Shown here: positions 17,027-25,545 of the stretch, piece after piece | Position numbering within the stretch: the stretch's first letter is position 1 | Layout of the letters: every line of letters starts with the position of its first letter | From: DASRJW01 sp964567755 | GTDB lineage: Bacteria; Krumholzibacteriota; Krumholzibacteriia; G020349025 | Length of the DNA: 64,000 nt | Assembly: GCA_964567755.1 (NCBI GenBank) | Contig: CAZMNW010000029.1 | Location: 1 to 64,000 of the forward strand | Reading direction: 5' to 3' | Translations under genes and position numbers: made by a program | Notes under the pieces: model-generated | Databases searched by the model: none | What the model saw: only the letters and a program-made list of their open reading frames with translations | What the model was told of the DNA's origin: nothing

Positions 17027-18049
17027 TCAATCTCGCGGCACCTGGAGGAGACCACGAGCGACGGAGTCGCGCAGCGCCTGCACGCGCGCGTAGACCTCGT
17101 CAGGAAAGATCTCGCGGTTGCGCGCATCGCGGACGATGTGCACGCCCGATTCGCGCAGGCCGAATTCCATCACGCCGCCCTGGAAACGGCCTTCCTGCAC
17201 GCGTTTCACGGTTTCGAACACGGCGATGTCCACGTCCTTCACCATGCTGGTCAAAATATAGCCCGGGGCTTCGTCGTACTGGTCTGAATCGACGCCGATG
17301 GCGAGCTTGCCGTGCTCGCGCGCCGATTCGAAGACGCCGAAACCGGTGGTTCCAGAGGCGTGGAAAATGACGTCGGCGCCACGACCATACATGCTGTTCG
17401 CCAACTCTTTGCCCTTGGCCGGATCTTTGAACGCCTGCGCAGTCACGCCCGCGTATCCGACCAGAACTTCCGTGCCCGGAGCGACGTGGCGAGCGCCGGC
17501 GCGGTACCCGGCCTCGAACTTGTGGATGAGCGGCACGTCCATGCCGCCGACGAAGCCGAGGATGCCGCTTTGCGCCACGAGTGCGGCCGTGGCTCCGGCC
17601 AGGAAAGATCCTTCCTCCTCGCGAAACTTGAGACCGACCAGATTCGGGGGAAGCGCAGACGGAGCTCCGTTTGGTTCCAGCTTCAGCGTCAGATCGACGC
17701 AAGCGAAGTGGACGTCGGGAAACTCGCGCGCCATCTTCTCGATGTCGTCGCTGAACATGAACCCGACGCCGATCACGAGGGCGAAGCCGCGGCTGGCATA
17801 CTCGCGCAATCCCGTCTCGCGGTCGGCGCCTTCGGCGGGTTCCAGGTACTCGAAGCGAACGCCCAACTCACGTCCAGCGCGCTCCAACCCGCGATAGGCA
17901 GAATCGTTGAAGGACTTGTCGCCGCGACCGCCGATGTCGAAGACGAGACCGACCTGGAGCTGTCCCGGCGGGGCCGCACGATCCCTGCTCGAACAGGCAG
18001 TCGTGCCGGCGGCAAGTACAACCGCGAGGGCCCAGCGCACAGGTCGCAT
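17027..18049 (-). CDS. BMP family lipoprotein, substrate-binding protein of the ABC transporter
   Basis: 340 aa. A lipoprotein signal peptide ends at AAGTTAC. The mature part is a BMP/PnrA-type type-1 periplasmic-binding fold with GLVFDIGGRGDKSFNDSA at the N terminus and later FVGGMDVPLIHKFEAGY, HASGTTGFGVFE and GVDSDQ. Characterised homologues (PnrA, BmpA, YufN) bind purine or other nucleosides, so nucleoside uptake is likely, though not proven. A GGAGG site lies 5 nt before the ATG. It is the first gene of the operon, with the tandem-repeat gap 18050-18711 upstream. Confidence 0.92.
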   Translation of the reverse strand: MRPVRWALAVVLAAGTTACSSRDRAAPPGQLQVGLVFDIGGRGDKSFNDSAYRGLERAGRELGVRFEYLEPAEGADRETGLREYASRGFALVIGVGFMFSDDIEKMAREFPDVHFACVDLTLKLEPNGAPSALPPNLVGLKFREEEGSFLAGATAALVAQSGILGFVGGMDVPLIHKFEAGYRAGARHVAPGTEVLVGYAGVTAQAFKDPAKGKELANSMYGRGADVIFHASGTTGFGVFESAREHGKLAIGVDSDQYDEAPGYILTSMVKDVDIAVFETVKRVQEGRFQGGVMEFGLRESGVHIVRDARNREIFPDEVYARVQALRDSVARGLLQVPRD

Positions 18050-18711
18050 GCATGCCTCCTCGCGGCACCTTAGCCGACCCGACGCGGCATCGACAAGGAG
18101 AGATGCCGGATCCTCCTCTCTCTCGGGTGTCAACGCCATCGTCAGTCCGTGTCCACGCCATCGACACTCGACCGCACCGCGCACAGGAAAGATCGAGACC
18201 CCGTGCGAGATTCCGGCCTGGCATGAGCCTGGCAATGCGCTCGGCGCGGGTTCGGGCGTCGCACGGTTCAGCATCACAGGATTCCGCGACGCCGTACCGA
18301 CGAGTTCGAGGCCTTCATGCGTTCGACGGGTACGACGGGCGGGACGACGAGCTCGTACGCCAACTTCGATGGGCAAAGCCGCCGGGGTTGCTTCGGTCGA
18401 GCCCCCTGTGGCACAGGTTCTTCTGCCGAGGTCGTGCAGCGTGCGAAGAGGGTCAGGATCCGCCGGTCGAGGGCGCGATGAGCGTCAATCGTGATCCGCC
18501 GGTCAAAGCGCGATGAGCGTCAATCGTGATCCACCGGTCAAAGCGCGATGAGCGTCAATCGCGATCCGCCGGTCAAAGGGGCGATGAGCGTCAATCGTGA
18601 TCCGCCGGTCGAAAGGCGCTACGGGCACGAAGGTGAGAGGGAATACAGGCCGAGAGTTCTCAGACAACGGTGGATGCCGAGGTTCCGGGAGGCTGGGACT
18701 CCAGCCGCGGT
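18050..18711. other. 662-bp gap between the transporter and purine-type operons
   Basis: The gap separates two minus-strand operons. Its right half holds a 35-bp tandem repeat (18455-18619). Short open frames cross it on the plus strand but have no recognisable homology and no convincing ribosome sites. The left end presumably holds the transporter promoter. I find no transposase. Confidence 0.5.
18455..18619. repeat. 35-bp tandem repeat, about 4.6 copies
   Basis: Units start at 18477, 18512, 18547 and 18583 (periods 35, 35, 36), each reading GATGAGCGTCAATCGTGATC then CGCCGGTCAAAGCGC with few changes; a partial unit precedes the first at 18455-18476. There are no unique spacers, so it is not a CRISPR array. 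The period is not a multiple of three, so it is unlikely to be coding. It could be a regulator-binding array or a remnant of the multi-repeat end of an insertion sequence such as an IS21-type element. Confidence 0.9.
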
Positions 18712-19659
18712 TCAGTGCACGGCGATGTGCGTGCCGGTGCTGCCGGCAAGGGCCGCCGACAGATGCTGTGGGTCGGTGATGATGACCTCGGCGCCGCCTG
18801 TGGCCAGAAAGTCCAAGGCAGCGCGAATCTTGGGCCCCATGCTGCCCGAAGGGAATTCGCCGGCCGCCAGAAGCAGTTCGGCTTCATCGTGGTTGATCGA
18901 ACGCAGCGGCGACTGCGTGGGTGTGCCAAAGCCACGCATTACGGTTTCGACGCCGGTCAGCAAGATGAGGCGCGAGGCGTGCAGCTGCGTGCCGAGCACG
19001 GCTGCCGTATGGTCCTTGTCGATGACGGCCTCGACACCGATCCACTCGCCGCCGCGGCGGACGACGGGGATGCCCCCCCCGCCGACGCAGTTGACGATCA
19101 CGCCCTCGTGGAGCAAAGCGCGGATGACAGCGATTTCGACGATGCGTTGCGGGCGCGGGCTCGGCACCAAACGCCGCCAACCGCGACCGGCATCGTCGCG
19201 CAACACCCAGCCCTTGTCGCGCGTCAGGCGCTCGGCCTGCGCCGGCGTATAAAATGGTCCGATGGGCTTCGTCGGCGTGCGAAAGGCGGGATCGGTCGGA
19301 TCCACCTCGACTTGGGTGATCACGGTGGCCACCTCGCGCGACAAGTTGAGCCGCGCCAACTCGTTCTGCAGCGATTGCTGCACCATGTAGCCGATGCCGC
19401 CCTGCGAATCGGCACCGCAGATGTCGAGAGGCATCGGCGGGATCTCGTGCGCCATCGCCTCGTTGCGCAACGCGATGTTGCCGATGATCGGGCCATTGCC
19501 ATGCGTGAGAACGACGTGCACCCCGTGCGCGACCTGTGTCGCCACTTGCGCCATGGTGGCGCGTGTCAACGCGCGTTGCTCTTCGATGGTCCCGGAACGA
19601 TTCCCAGGGATGATCGAATTGCCTCCCAGCCCCACCACACACAGTTCCCCGGCGCGCAT
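18712..19659 (-). CDS. arcC: Carbamate kinase (ArcC/YqeA type)
   Basis: 315 aa amino-acid-kinase-fold enzyme that makes ATP from carbamoyl phosphate and ADP. Blocks VVGLGGNSI, LTHGNGPIIGNIALRNE, NCVGGGGIPVV and EAVIDKDHTAA are carbamate-kinase signatures. It follows the YgeW-type carbamoyltransferase gene by 2 nt, as yqeA and ygeW are linked in E. coli, so the pair probably releases and consumes carbamoyl phosphate for substrate-level ATP formation. No arginine deiminase gene is present here. The ATG at 19657-19659 has a GGGGAG site about 10 nt upstream. Confidence 0.95.
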   Translation of the reverse strand: MRAGELCVVGLGGNSIIPGNRSGTIEEQRALTRATMAQVATQVAHGVHVVLTHGNGPIIGNIALRNEAMAHEIPPMPLDICGADSQGGIGYMVQQSLQNELARLNLSREVATVITQVEVDPTDPAFRTPTKPIGPFYTPAQAERLTRDKGWVLRDDAGRGWRRLVPSPRPQRIVEIAVIRALLHEGVIVNCVGGGGIPVVRRGGEWIGVEAVIDKDHTAAVLGTQLHASRLILLTGVETVMRGFGTPTQSPLRSINHDEAELLLAAGEFPSGSMGPKIRAALDFLATGGAEVIITDPQHLSAALAGSTGTHIAVH

Positions 19660-19661
19660 CG

Positions 19662-20666
19662 TCAGAACTCCCCGGTCTTGTCGCCCTTCATCGTCAGAGC
19701 CATGATCGCTTTCTGCACGTGCAGCCGGTTCTCGGCCTCGTCGAACACCACCGAATGCGGCCCGTCGATGACGGCATCCGTGACCTCGTGGCCGCGGTCT
19801 GCCGGCAGGCAATGCATGTATAGACCGTCGCGGTCGACGAGACCCATGCGGCGCTCGTCACAGATCCAGTCCTTGTAGCGGGCCGCCACCGCCGCGGATT
19901 CCTGCAAGTCCGTGGTGTGCATCATGCAGCCCCAGCTCTTGGGGTACACCACGTGCGCGCCTTCGAAGGCAGCGTCCATGTCATGGACGATGTCGAAGCG
20001 CGCGCCGCTCGCACGCGCGAAGCCGCGCGCCTGCTCCACCAACTCGGGGACCAGGTCGAACTCGGGTGGATGCGCCAGCACCACATCCATGCCGAAGCGC
20101 GGCATGAGCAGGATCAAAGACTGGGGCACTGACATCGGCTTCTGGTAGCTGGGGGCGTACGCCCAGGACACCACGAACTTGCGCCCCCGCAACTCGGCCG
20201 CCCCGAACTTCTCGCGCACGGTCATCAAATCCGCCGTCGCCTGACACGGGTGGTACAGGTCGCACTGCATGTTGAACACCGGCACCGAGGCGGACGCCGC
20301 CACCTCGCGCAGATAACGGTTCCCCGTCTTCCACAAGCAGTTGCGGATGCCAATCGCATGCCCGTAACGCGACAACACCGCGCCGGTGTCGAAGGCGGTC
20401 TCGCCGTGCGAGATCTGCATCTTGTCGGGAGTGAGGTCGTGCGCATGGCCGCCGAGCTGCGTCATCCCGGCTTCGAAAGAATTGCGGGTGCGCGTGGACT
20501 GCTCGAAAAACAGCATGAACAAGGTGAGATTCTGCAACCAGGGGGTCGGGATTCCACGCCGGAACTGGGTCTTGAGTTCGCCCGCGGTCTGGAACATGCG
20601 TTCGAGCTCGTCGAGACTCCATTCGGCATCGGTGACAAAATCGCGTCCGCGCAAGCCGTCGTCCAT
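19662..20666 (-). CDS. ygeW: Knotted carbamoyltransferase, YgeW family
   Basis: 334 aa. The carbamoyl-phosphate site is STRTR; the block KMQISHGETAFDTG and the C-terminal MHCLPAD motif are shared with aspartate/ornithine-type carbamoyltransferases. The blocks NMQCDLYHP, SWAYAPSYQKPMSVPQ, RFGMDVVLAHPP and VVYPKSWG match the YgeW branch (knotted fold, with N-acetyl/N-succinylornithine transcarbamylases) better than ordinary OTC. YgeW acts in anaerobic purine breakdown in gut bacteria; the exact substrate here is unknown. I chose ATG 20664-20666 because GAGGAGG precedes it by 8 nt. Carbamate kinase follows immediately. Confidence 0.85.
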   Translation of the reverse strand: MDDGLRGRDFVTDAEWSLDELERMFQTAGELKTQFRRGIPTPWLQNLTLFMLFFEQSTRTRNSFEAGMTQLGGHAHDLTPDKMQISHGETAFDTGAVLSRYGHAIGIRNCLWKTGNRYLREVAASASVPVFNMQCDLYHPCQATADLMTVREKFGAAELRGRKFVVSWAYAPSYQKPMSVPQSLILLMPRFGMDVVLAHPPEFDLVPELVEQARGFARASGARFDIVHDMDAAFEGAHVVYPKSWGCMMHTTDLQESAAVAARYKDWICDERRMGLVDRDGLYMHCLPADRGHEVTDAVIDGPHSVVFDEAENRLHVQKAIMALTMKGDKTGEF

Positions 20667-20748
20667 TCGACTTTCCTCCTCATCCCGGGACATGCTCCGT
20701 CTTCGCCGTGACCAAGGTCAGGAGTGCACGACCTGTCGGAAAGATCCT

Positions 20749-23091
20749 TCACGCGCGCTGCCGTTGCAAGCCATTGCTGCTGCGACGCCGGTGGACTCGG
20801 CCGCGCCGCCGCACGATCACCGGGGCTGCCTTGCTGGATTCCGCGCGCAAGCGGGTACGAACGGCCTGTAACACGCCACCGCCGACGGCGCGCGCCTTGT
20901 CCGAGATGCGATGGACGACGGGTGGCCGCGCTCGAGAATCGATGTCCCCCACTTTTTGACCGGCGCGGACCCGTTCCCCGTCGCGCAGCAGGCCGCGGAC
21001 CATGCCTGAAAGCGCGGCGCGCACAGGACGCCGCCCGACACGCGCGACGATGTCTCCAACCTCGAGGTGCGCACCGATCTCGAGATGGGTATGCCACACT
21101 CCGCTGCACGGAGCACGCAGCACGCGACGAATCGTTTCGCCGCCGATTTCTCCCGGAACACCGGTGTCGGAAGCGGCCGCGCCACTCCAGAGCACCTGCC
21201 CGAGCGTCGGGCCGCGCAGCGTTTCCACCACGGCATCGCAATCGCGGCCCACCCGGTGCCCCGGCCCGAGCGCGACACGAAAGCAATGGGCCGGGAGTGC
21301 GCGCAGGGGGCGCTTGGTCATGCGCGCGTCGACCACGACATCTGGACGGAGCCGCGCCAGCACTTGCTGCAGCGGCTCGACGAACAGCGGCACCACACGA
21401 ACGCCCGCGTCAGGCGCTGGCCAACCAGAGCCCACGAGCGATGCAAGCGCGGTCCGACGACACACCACACCCTCGACGGTCACCTGACCGCTCTGCGCGG
21501 CCTCGGCGAATGCGACGCGGCGTCGAATGGCCAACGGGTGCCGGCGCTCGACGATCGCGACCGCGAAACCCGCGCGCACCAGGGCATGTGCGGCGCCAGT
21601 CCCGAGATCGCCGCAGCCGATGAACAACACCGTGATCCGAGGCTGCGTCCCCAGACGGCGCGGGCCGTGCGCCACCGACGCGAGCGCGTTCAATCCGGCG
21701 AGATCGACGGGCCGATCGACGTCGACGAGATCGTCACCGGGTTCGCACTCGAGATCGAACACGCGCGATCGGTGCCTCTGCAGCACCGTCTTGCCGCCCA
21801 TCGCATCGGGGACTCGCATCAGCTCGTCTCGCAGATCGGCCGGAAAAAAGACGGGGTTGCGTGGGACGCCGCGCACCATCGGTCGCACGATGCAGTGGCG
21901 CAGCGTCGCACCCATTGTGGCGATGCGGCGCAGAGTGGCGACGCGGATCGCCGGCATGTCCGCATGCGCGAAGACCATCGCCATGCCCGGCGGCACGGCC
22001 CGAGCGCCCAGGCGCACCGAGCTGCCGAGCCCACGTGCCGGAGCCGGGTTGCGCACGAAGCGCAGTCGCAAGTCGGCCCCGCGCAGCGCCGTGCGGATGA
22101 CCGGAGCGATGCCGCCGTCGTCGCGACTCGTGACCACGACGATCGCGGCGAAGCCCGCGTCGCGCAGACGTCGCGCCGCATGGGCGACGAGTGGCTGCCC
22201 GCGCCACCGCGCCAGCAATTTTCCCCCGTCCCTCCGGCCGAAGCGGCGACTCAATCCCGCGGCCAGCAACACGCCGCAGACCCCCGGCAAGGGTGGAGAC
22301 ACCGAGCGGCTGCCGCGGCCTGCGTTCCAAAACACGCAGTCTCCGCTCATGACATCGGCGGTCGCCACCACACGCAGCCCGACGCTGGCGTCGAGCCACG
22401 CAGGATTGCGCTGCTGCACGACACGCATACAGAACTCGACGAGCCCTTGCAGCACGGGTGCCGCCACGGTGTTCGCCCCCGTGAACAGAACACTCACCGC
22501 CGCCCGCGGCGGCATGCGCTCGAGGTACGTCCTCAGCATGTATTTCACATCACGCAGATGCACTGCGCCGGCAGATTCGCGCGGCCGATGGGCGACACGC
22601 GCAGCCGGTTGCCCGAGCGCCGCGAGACCGACGACGAGGACCGCACGTTGCAATGGTGCGGGCGGCCACGCGGGTTCATGTGGCGCCGGAAGTTTGACCA
22701 GACGCCGCCGTGCACCATCGGCCTCGACGAGAAGGAGCGACCGGGGGGATGCCTGGATGAAGCGCTGCAACCACGCGAGCGTTGGCCCTTGCAGGCGCGC
22801 GCCAGCGCCGATCGCGAGCGTGAGTGGCCGCGCGCGCAGCAGCTCCGGGGTCGTGCGCGCGAGCGTCGACGCATTCGCGAACACGGCGAGCAAGCCATGG
22901 CCGAACCCGCTGCGATCGAGATGCGTGGTCGTGGTCGCGAGCGCCGTCGGGCGTTCATGCAGCAAGCGGGCGATGGCTGCGGTCTTGCCACCGGCCCCGA
23001 CGAAGGCGTGGATGCCATGTCGTCCCACGCCGAGCGCGCGTGCCAAGGAGCGTGTGCGCCGGGCGCTTGGATGCGCGGGACGTCGCGCCAC
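20749..23091 (-). CDS. YqeC-MocA-YqeB triple fusion, selenium-dependent molybdenum hydroxylase maturation
   Basis: 780 aa, joining three proteins that are separate in E. coli. Residues ~1-260 are YqeC-like, with P-loop-like FVGAGGKT (~30-37), ATTTTHL and LLVEADGARR. Residues ~270-475 are a MobA/MocA-type nucleotidyltransferase with GVLLAAGLSRRFG (~273-285) and HADMP. Residues ~485-745 are YqeB-like, with Rossmann-type GCGDLGTGAAHALVRAG (~492) and an XdhC-like/biotinyl-like tail. YqeB and YqeC are known by comparative genomics as markers of selenium-dependent molybdenum hydroxylases; MocA-type enzymes make the cytosine dinucleotide cofactor. The GTG start directly abuts the aminotransferase stop (TGAGTG). 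I see no frameshift or internal restart. Confidence 0.85.
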   Translation of the reverse strand: MARRPAHPSARRTRSLARALGVGRHGIHAFVGAGGKTAAIARLLHERPTALATTTTHLDRSGFGHGLLAVFANASTLARTTPELLRARPLTLAIGAGARLQGPTLAWLQRFIQASPRSLLLVEADGARRRLVKLPAPHEPAWPPAPLQRAVLVVGLAALGQPAARVAHRPRESAGAVHLRDVKYMLRTYLERMPPRAAVSVLFTGANTVAAPVLQGLVEFCMRVVQQRNPAWLDASVGLRVVATADVMSGDCVFWNAGRGSRSVSPPLPGVCGVLLAAGLSRRFGRRDGGKLLARWRGQPLVAHAARRLRDAGFAAIVVVTSRDDGGIAPVIRTALRGADLRLRFVRNPAPARGLGSSVRLGARAVPPGMAMVFAHADMPAIRVATLRRIATMGATLRHCIVRPMVRGVPRNPVFFPADLRDELMRVPDAMGGKTVLQRHRSRVFDLECEPGDDLVDVDRPVDLAGLNALASVAHGPRRLGTQPRITVLFIGCGDLGTGAAHALVRAGFAVAIVERRHPLAIRRRVAFAEAAQSGQVTVEGVVCRRTALASLVGSGWPAPDAGVRVVPLFVEPLQQVLARLRPDVVVDARMTKRPLRALPAHCFRVALGPGHRVGRDCDAVVETLRGPTLGQVLWSGAAASDTGVPGEIGGETIRRVLRAPCSGVWHTHLEIGAHLEVGDIVARVGRRPVRAALSGMVRGLLRDGERVRAGQKVGDIDSRARPPVVHRISDKARAVGGGVLQAVRTRLRAESSKAAPVIVRRRGRVHRRRSSNGLQRQRA

Positions 23092-24258
23092 TCACAACTT
23101 CCCGACCGCGGCCGCGATGCGCCGCAGCGCTTCACGAATGTTGTCCTGCGAATTGGCGTACGAGAGCCGCAGGTAGCCTTCGCCGTAAGTGCCGAAAGCC
23201 GTGCCAGCGAGTGTCGCAACGCCGGCTTCCTGTAAGAGCAGCGTCGATAGCGCGGCGGAAGTCTTCCCCGTGCCCGTGATGTTCGGGAACACATAGAACG
23301 CACCCTTCGGGCGCTGGCACCGAATGCCCGCAATGGCGTTCAATCCGTCGACGATCAGATCGCGTCGCTTATGAAACTCCGCCACCATGGCCGTCACTGC
23401 GTCTTGCGGTCCACGCACGGCGGCCATGCCAGCCATCTGCGTGAAGCTCGCGGTGCAGCTGTTGCAGTTGGTCATGAACTTGGAAATCATGTCGGCGAGA
23501 GGTTTCGGCGCCACCGCGAATCCCAAGCGCCATCCCGTCATGGCATACGTCTTCGAGTGACCGTCCAGCAGCAGGGTGCGTTCTCGCATCCCGGGCACCG
23601 CCAAGATCGAATGATGCTCGCCTTCATAGAGGATGCGGGCGTAGATCTCGTCGGACAACACCCAGAACTCGTGCTTCTGCGCCAGCTCCGCCACACGTTC
23701 GATGTCGGCGCGCGGGATCACCCCGCCCGTCGGATTTGCCGGCGTATTCAGAATCAGCATCTTGGTGCGAGGCGTGATGCAAGATTCCAGCTCATCCACG
23801 TCCAGGCCGAAGTCGCGAGACTCGGTAAGCTGCAGCGGCACGGGTTTGGCTTCGAGATAGCGAATCACGGATTCGTAGATCGGGAATCCCGGGTTCGGAA
23901 CCAGCACCTCGTCGCCGGGATCGAGGAGCGCCATCATGCCGAAAAACATCACCGGCTTGCCGCCGGGGGTGATCACCACTTCCTCGGGTCCGATGTCGAG
24001 GCCACGCATGCCGCCGGCGTAGGTGGCGATGGCGGCGCGGACCTCCGGCAGGCCCGCCGACGGTCCGTAGTGCGTGAAGCCGTCGCGCAATGCCTTGACA
24101 CCCGCATCGACGATGTGGGCCGGCGTATCGAAATCGGGTTCGCCGATTTCAAGATGGATCACATGGCGCCCTTCCGCCTCCAGGGCACGCGCGCGAGCCA
24201 GGACCTCGAACGCTGTTTCCGTTCCGAGACGCACCGTCGCCTTGGCAAACGTTCGCAT
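23092..24258 (-). CDS. Class I/II PLP-dependent aminotransferase
   Basis: 388 aa, AspC-type fold I enzyme. Motifs include LEIGEPDFDTP, NTPANPTGGV, LSDEIYARILYEG and the PLP-lysine block DGHSKTYAMTGWRLG, then the C-terminal arginine in LRLSYANSQDN. It resembles aspartate/aromatic/alanine-type aminotransferases; substrate cannot be told from sequence. It sits 39 nt after the threonine-synthase-like gene and directly before the maturation fusion. A GGAGGGG site lies 5 nt before the ATG. It may process amino-acid products of the purine-type pathway or be a general transaminase. Confidence 0.92.
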   Translation of the reverse strand: MRTFAKATVRLGTETAFEVLARARALEAEGRHVIHLEIGEPDFDTPAHIVDAGVKALRDGFTHYGPSAGLPEVRAAIATYAGGMRGLDIGPEEVVITPGGKPVMFFGMMALLDPGDEVLVPNPGFPIYESVIRYLEAKPVPLQLTESRDFGLDVDELESCITPRTKMLILNTPANPTGGVIPRADIERVAELAQKHEFWVLSDEIYARILYEGEHHSILAVPGMRERTLLLDGHSKTYAMTGWRLGFAVAPKPLADMISKFMTNCNSCTASFTQMAGMAAVRGPQDAVTAMVAEFHKRRDLIVDGLNAIAGIRCQRPKGAFYVFPNITGTGKTSAALSTLLLQEAGVATLAGTAFGTYGEGYLRLSYANSQDNIREALRRIAAAVGKL

Positions 24259-24297
24259 GTTTTCCCCTCCGGCATTCGCCGCGGACTCGGCCGTCCG

Positions 24298-25545
24298 TCA
24301 GGCGAGTTGCAAGTGCACACGCAGGTCCTCCATGCGAGGACCGACCTGTGTGGCGTGGCCGGCGGCGCTCTGCGCCCCGTCCACGTCCTTGAGACCATTC
24401 CCGGTGACCAACACGACGATGCGCTCGTTGGCATCGACGAGCTGCCGCGACCGCGCCGCCAGCAATCCGGCAAAGCTGGCGACGCCCGCAGGTTCGCCAA
24501 AGATACCGGCATGCCGCGACAAGCAGCGCTGCGCCTCGCGAATCGCCTCGTCGTCGACACTGAGGAAGCTGCCGTGCGAGGCGCGCACCGCTTCCAGCGC
24601 CTTCAAGGCGTTGCGCGGCTTGCCGACGTTGATGCTGTCGGCATACGAAGTGGCGCGCATCACCTTGAGCGGTGCCCCCGATTCGAAGGCGCGCACCAGT
24701 GGATCGGCGCCGGCCGCTTGCACGCCGACCAGACGCGGCAAGCGCTCGCTGAGCCCGAGGGCGCGGAACTGCTGGAAGCCCTTGTAGAGACTGCCGAGAA
24801 TGCAGCCATCCCCGACGGCGACGACGCAGACATCGGGAGGATCGAAGGCGAGTTCCTCGGCGATCTCGAAGGCGGCGGTCTTCTTGCCCTCGACGAGGAA
24901 GGGATTCACCGCCGCGTTGCGGTTGTACCAACCTTGTTCTGCGATGGCTTGGGCGCAGAGATCGTAGGTCTGGTCGTAATCGCCGTCGACGCAGAACACG
25001 CGTGCCCCGAACAGCAACAGCTGGGTGATCTTCGCTTCCGGCGCCTGGCGCGGCACGAACACCACCGTTTCGAGCCCGAGCGAGGCGCCGATGCCGGCGA
25101 AGGACGACGCGGCATTCCCCGTCGACGCGCAGGCTCCGATCCGGCTTCCGGCATCGAGCGCGGCGCCAACGCCAATGGCGCTCGCACGGTCTTTGTAGCT
25201 GCCGGTGGGATTTTGACCATCGTCCTTGACGTAGAGCGATGCGAAGCCGAATGCGCGGCGCAAGGAGCGGACCTCGTAGAGCGGCGTGCACCCGACGCGC
25301 AGCGGCGTTCGATGCGCCGGCTCTTCGACCGGCAGCAATTCGTGATAACGCCAGATGTCGTGCCATTTTCGTGCGGCCAGAGACGCGCGCGTCACCACGC
25401 GCGCCAGACGTGCATCGTCCCAGAGCACGTCGAGAATGCCGCCGCAGTCGGGGCATCGATACGGCTGTGGGTCGTAGGCATGCTCGCGCTCGCAGCTCAT
25501 GCAGCGCGTGCCCCGGATGCGCTCGGACTTGGGAATCGCCTGCAT
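24298..25545 (-). CDS. thrC: Threonine synthase-like PLP enzyme with N-terminal zinc ribbon
   Basis: 415 aa fold-type II PLP protein. An N-terminal ribbon has CMSC and CPDC cysteine pairs (residues ~15-40), seen in many bacterial and archaeal ThrC proteins. The PLP lysine is in NPTGSYKDRAS, and GNAASSFAGIGA is the phosphate-binding-type loop. It probably makes threonine from O-phosphohomoserine. In the equivalent E. coli cluster this position is taken by another fold II enzyme, the diaminopropionate ammonia-lyase YgeX, so a related lyase role is an alternative. The ATG overlaps the ssnA stop as TGATG behind GGAGG. Confidence 0.82.
   Translation of the reverse strand: MQAIPKSERIRGTRCMSCEREHAYDPQPYRCPDCGGILDVLWDDARLARVVTRASLAARKWHDIWRYHELLPVEEPAHRTPLRVGCTPLYEVRSLRRAFGFASLYVKDDGQNPTGSYKDRASAIGVGAALDAGSRIGACASTGNAASSFAGIGASLGLETVVFVPRQAPEAKITQLLLFGARVFCVDGDYDQTYDLCAQAIAEQGWYNRNAAVNPFLVEGKKTAAFEIAEELAFDPPDVCVVAVGDGCILGSLYKGFQQFRALGLSERLPRLVGVQAAGADPLVRAFESGAPLKVMRATSYADSINVGKPRNALKALEAVRASHGSFLSVDDEAIREAQRCLSRHAGIFGEPAGVASFAGLLAARSRQLVDANERIVVLVTGNGLKDVDGAQSAAGHATQVGPRMEDLRVHLQLA

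Noticed and set aside
18050..18470. A possible broken transposase in the gap next to the tandem repeat.
   Set aside because: None of the frames shows DDE or HTH motifs; the plus-strand peptides are proline/arginine-rich noise.
18455..18619. The 35-bp units looked at first like a short CRISPR array.
   Set aside because: The units are contiguous with no unique spacers and there are no cas genes.
19662..20666. Ordinary ornithine carbamoyltransferase (argF) for arginine synthesis.
   Set aside because: The blocks SWAYAPSYQKP, NMQCDLYHP and VVYPKSWG match the YgeW-type knotted branch; the pairing with carbamate kinase and SsnA supports this. A related acetyl- or succinyl-ornithine enzyme is not fully excluded.
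21067..23235. A plus-strand open frame of 722 codons opposite the YqeC-MocA-YqeB fusion.
   Set aside because: No domain or ribosome site; composition is that of an antisense shadow, whereas the minus frame has strong family motifs.
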